Shown here: positions 5,539 to 5,905 of the stretch, piece by piece | How positions within the stretch are numbered: the first letter of the stretch is position 1 | How the letters are laid out: each line of letters starts with the position of its first letter | Assembly: GCA_023417975.1 (NCBI GenBank) | Contig: JAEZDX010000669.1 | Coordinates: 1-5,905 of the forward strand | Source: Bacillota bacterium | Lineage (GTDB): Bacteria; Bacillota; Clostridia; Clostridiales; Clostridiaceae | Direction of reading: 5' to 3' | DNA: 5,905 nt | Translations under genes and position numbers: made by a program | The notes under the pieces: model-generated | What the model was told of the DNA's origin: nothing | The model's database searches: none | The model's input: the letters and a program-made list of their open reading frames with translations, nothing else

Positions 5539-5905
5539 ATCCTTTGGAGGAATAACAGCAGTATCGGGTATAAATATGGAAGTAGATGAGGGAATTATAG
5601 CAGGGGTTATAGGGCCAAATGGAGCAGGAAAAACTACATTTTTCAATCTGCTTACTGGAATTTATACACCAACAACAGGAGATATAACCTATGAACTTGG
5701 CAAAGTAATTAAGACGAAAGAGCTTAAGCCTCATAAAACCGCCAGTTACGGCATAGCAAGAACCTTTCAGAATATAAGGTTATTCAAAGAGATGACTGTT
5801 ATGGAAAACGTGCTTCTGGGGTATCACTGTAATATAAAGAATAGTGTGTTAAGTTCATTTTTTAGGTTCCCTTCATTTTTTAAAGGAGAAAAGGAAGCAG
5901 AAAAG
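5507..5905 (+). CDS. livG: Branched-chain amino acid ABC transporter ATP-binding protein LivG, 3'-truncated by window edge
   Basis: 133 codons are visible and the frame stays open to the last base, so roughly the first half of a protein usually near 255 residues is present. The N-terminus LTVKNLSKSFGGITAVSGINMEV is typical of LivG, Walker A GPNGAGKTT is at 36-44, and the Q-loop region RTFQNIRLF at 85-93 has Gln88; this RTFQNIRLF form is characteristic of the LivG branch. The signature, Walker B and H-loop lie beyond the window. The protein would hydrolyse ATP on the cytoplasmic face, paired with LivF, to drive import through LivH/LivM. The start ATG 5507 has GGGAGGGTGA six bases upstream, inside livM, and the gene overlaps the livM end by 32 bases, which suggests translational coupling. 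One small deviation: the usual G-E-I before Walker A reads G-I-I here. Confidence 0.95.
   Translation, partial: MVVLTVKNLSKSFGGITAVSGINMEVDEGIIAGVIGPNGAGKTTFFNLLTGIYTPTTGDITYELGKVIKTKELKPHKTASYGIARTFQNIRLFKEMTVMENVLLGYHCNIKNSVLSSFFRFPSFFKGEKEAEK

Overview
The window looks like a chromosomal segment of a low-GC Gram-positive bacterium, most likely a member of the Clostridia. The evidence is AT-rich intergenic DNA, strong AGGAGG-type ribosome binding sites, a lipoprotein-type solute-binding protein instead of a periplasmic one, intrinsic terminators with U-tracts, and a T-box leader. I cannot name the species from sequence alone. All genes are on the + strand.

Layout: (1) 1-990, the 3' part of an ABC exporter half-transporter gene with a complete catalytic nucleotide-binding domain. 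(2) 1131-1757, a complete DedA-family membrane protein gene, closed by a strong intrinsic terminator at 1770-1801. (3) 1802-2347, a regulatory region of about 550 bases with no gene. It holds an inverted repeat, a partial CodY-like site, a TTGACA/TATTTT promoter and a tRNA-sensing T-box riboswitch whose specifier reads as ATC (isoleucine). (4) 2348 to the end, a liv-type branched-chain amino acid ABC importer operon: livJ (binding lipoprotein), livH and livM (permeases) and the 5' part of livG (ATPase). A livF ATPase gene would be expected just beyond the window.

The regulatory and coding parts fit together. The T-box should stop transcription when tRNA-Ile is charged and allow read-through when uncharged tRNA-Ile accumulates, so import of branched-chain amino acids would rise during isoleucine starvation. 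A hairpin between livJ and livH could lower expression of the membrane and ATPase genes relative to the binding protein. From livH onward the genes are tightly packed: 10 bases between livH and livM, and a 32-base overlap of livM and livG.

I found no undescribed system. The most valuable observation is the isoleucine T-box in front of a Liv ABC importer, possibly combined with CodY-type control. The remaining findings are modest regulatory or start-site details.
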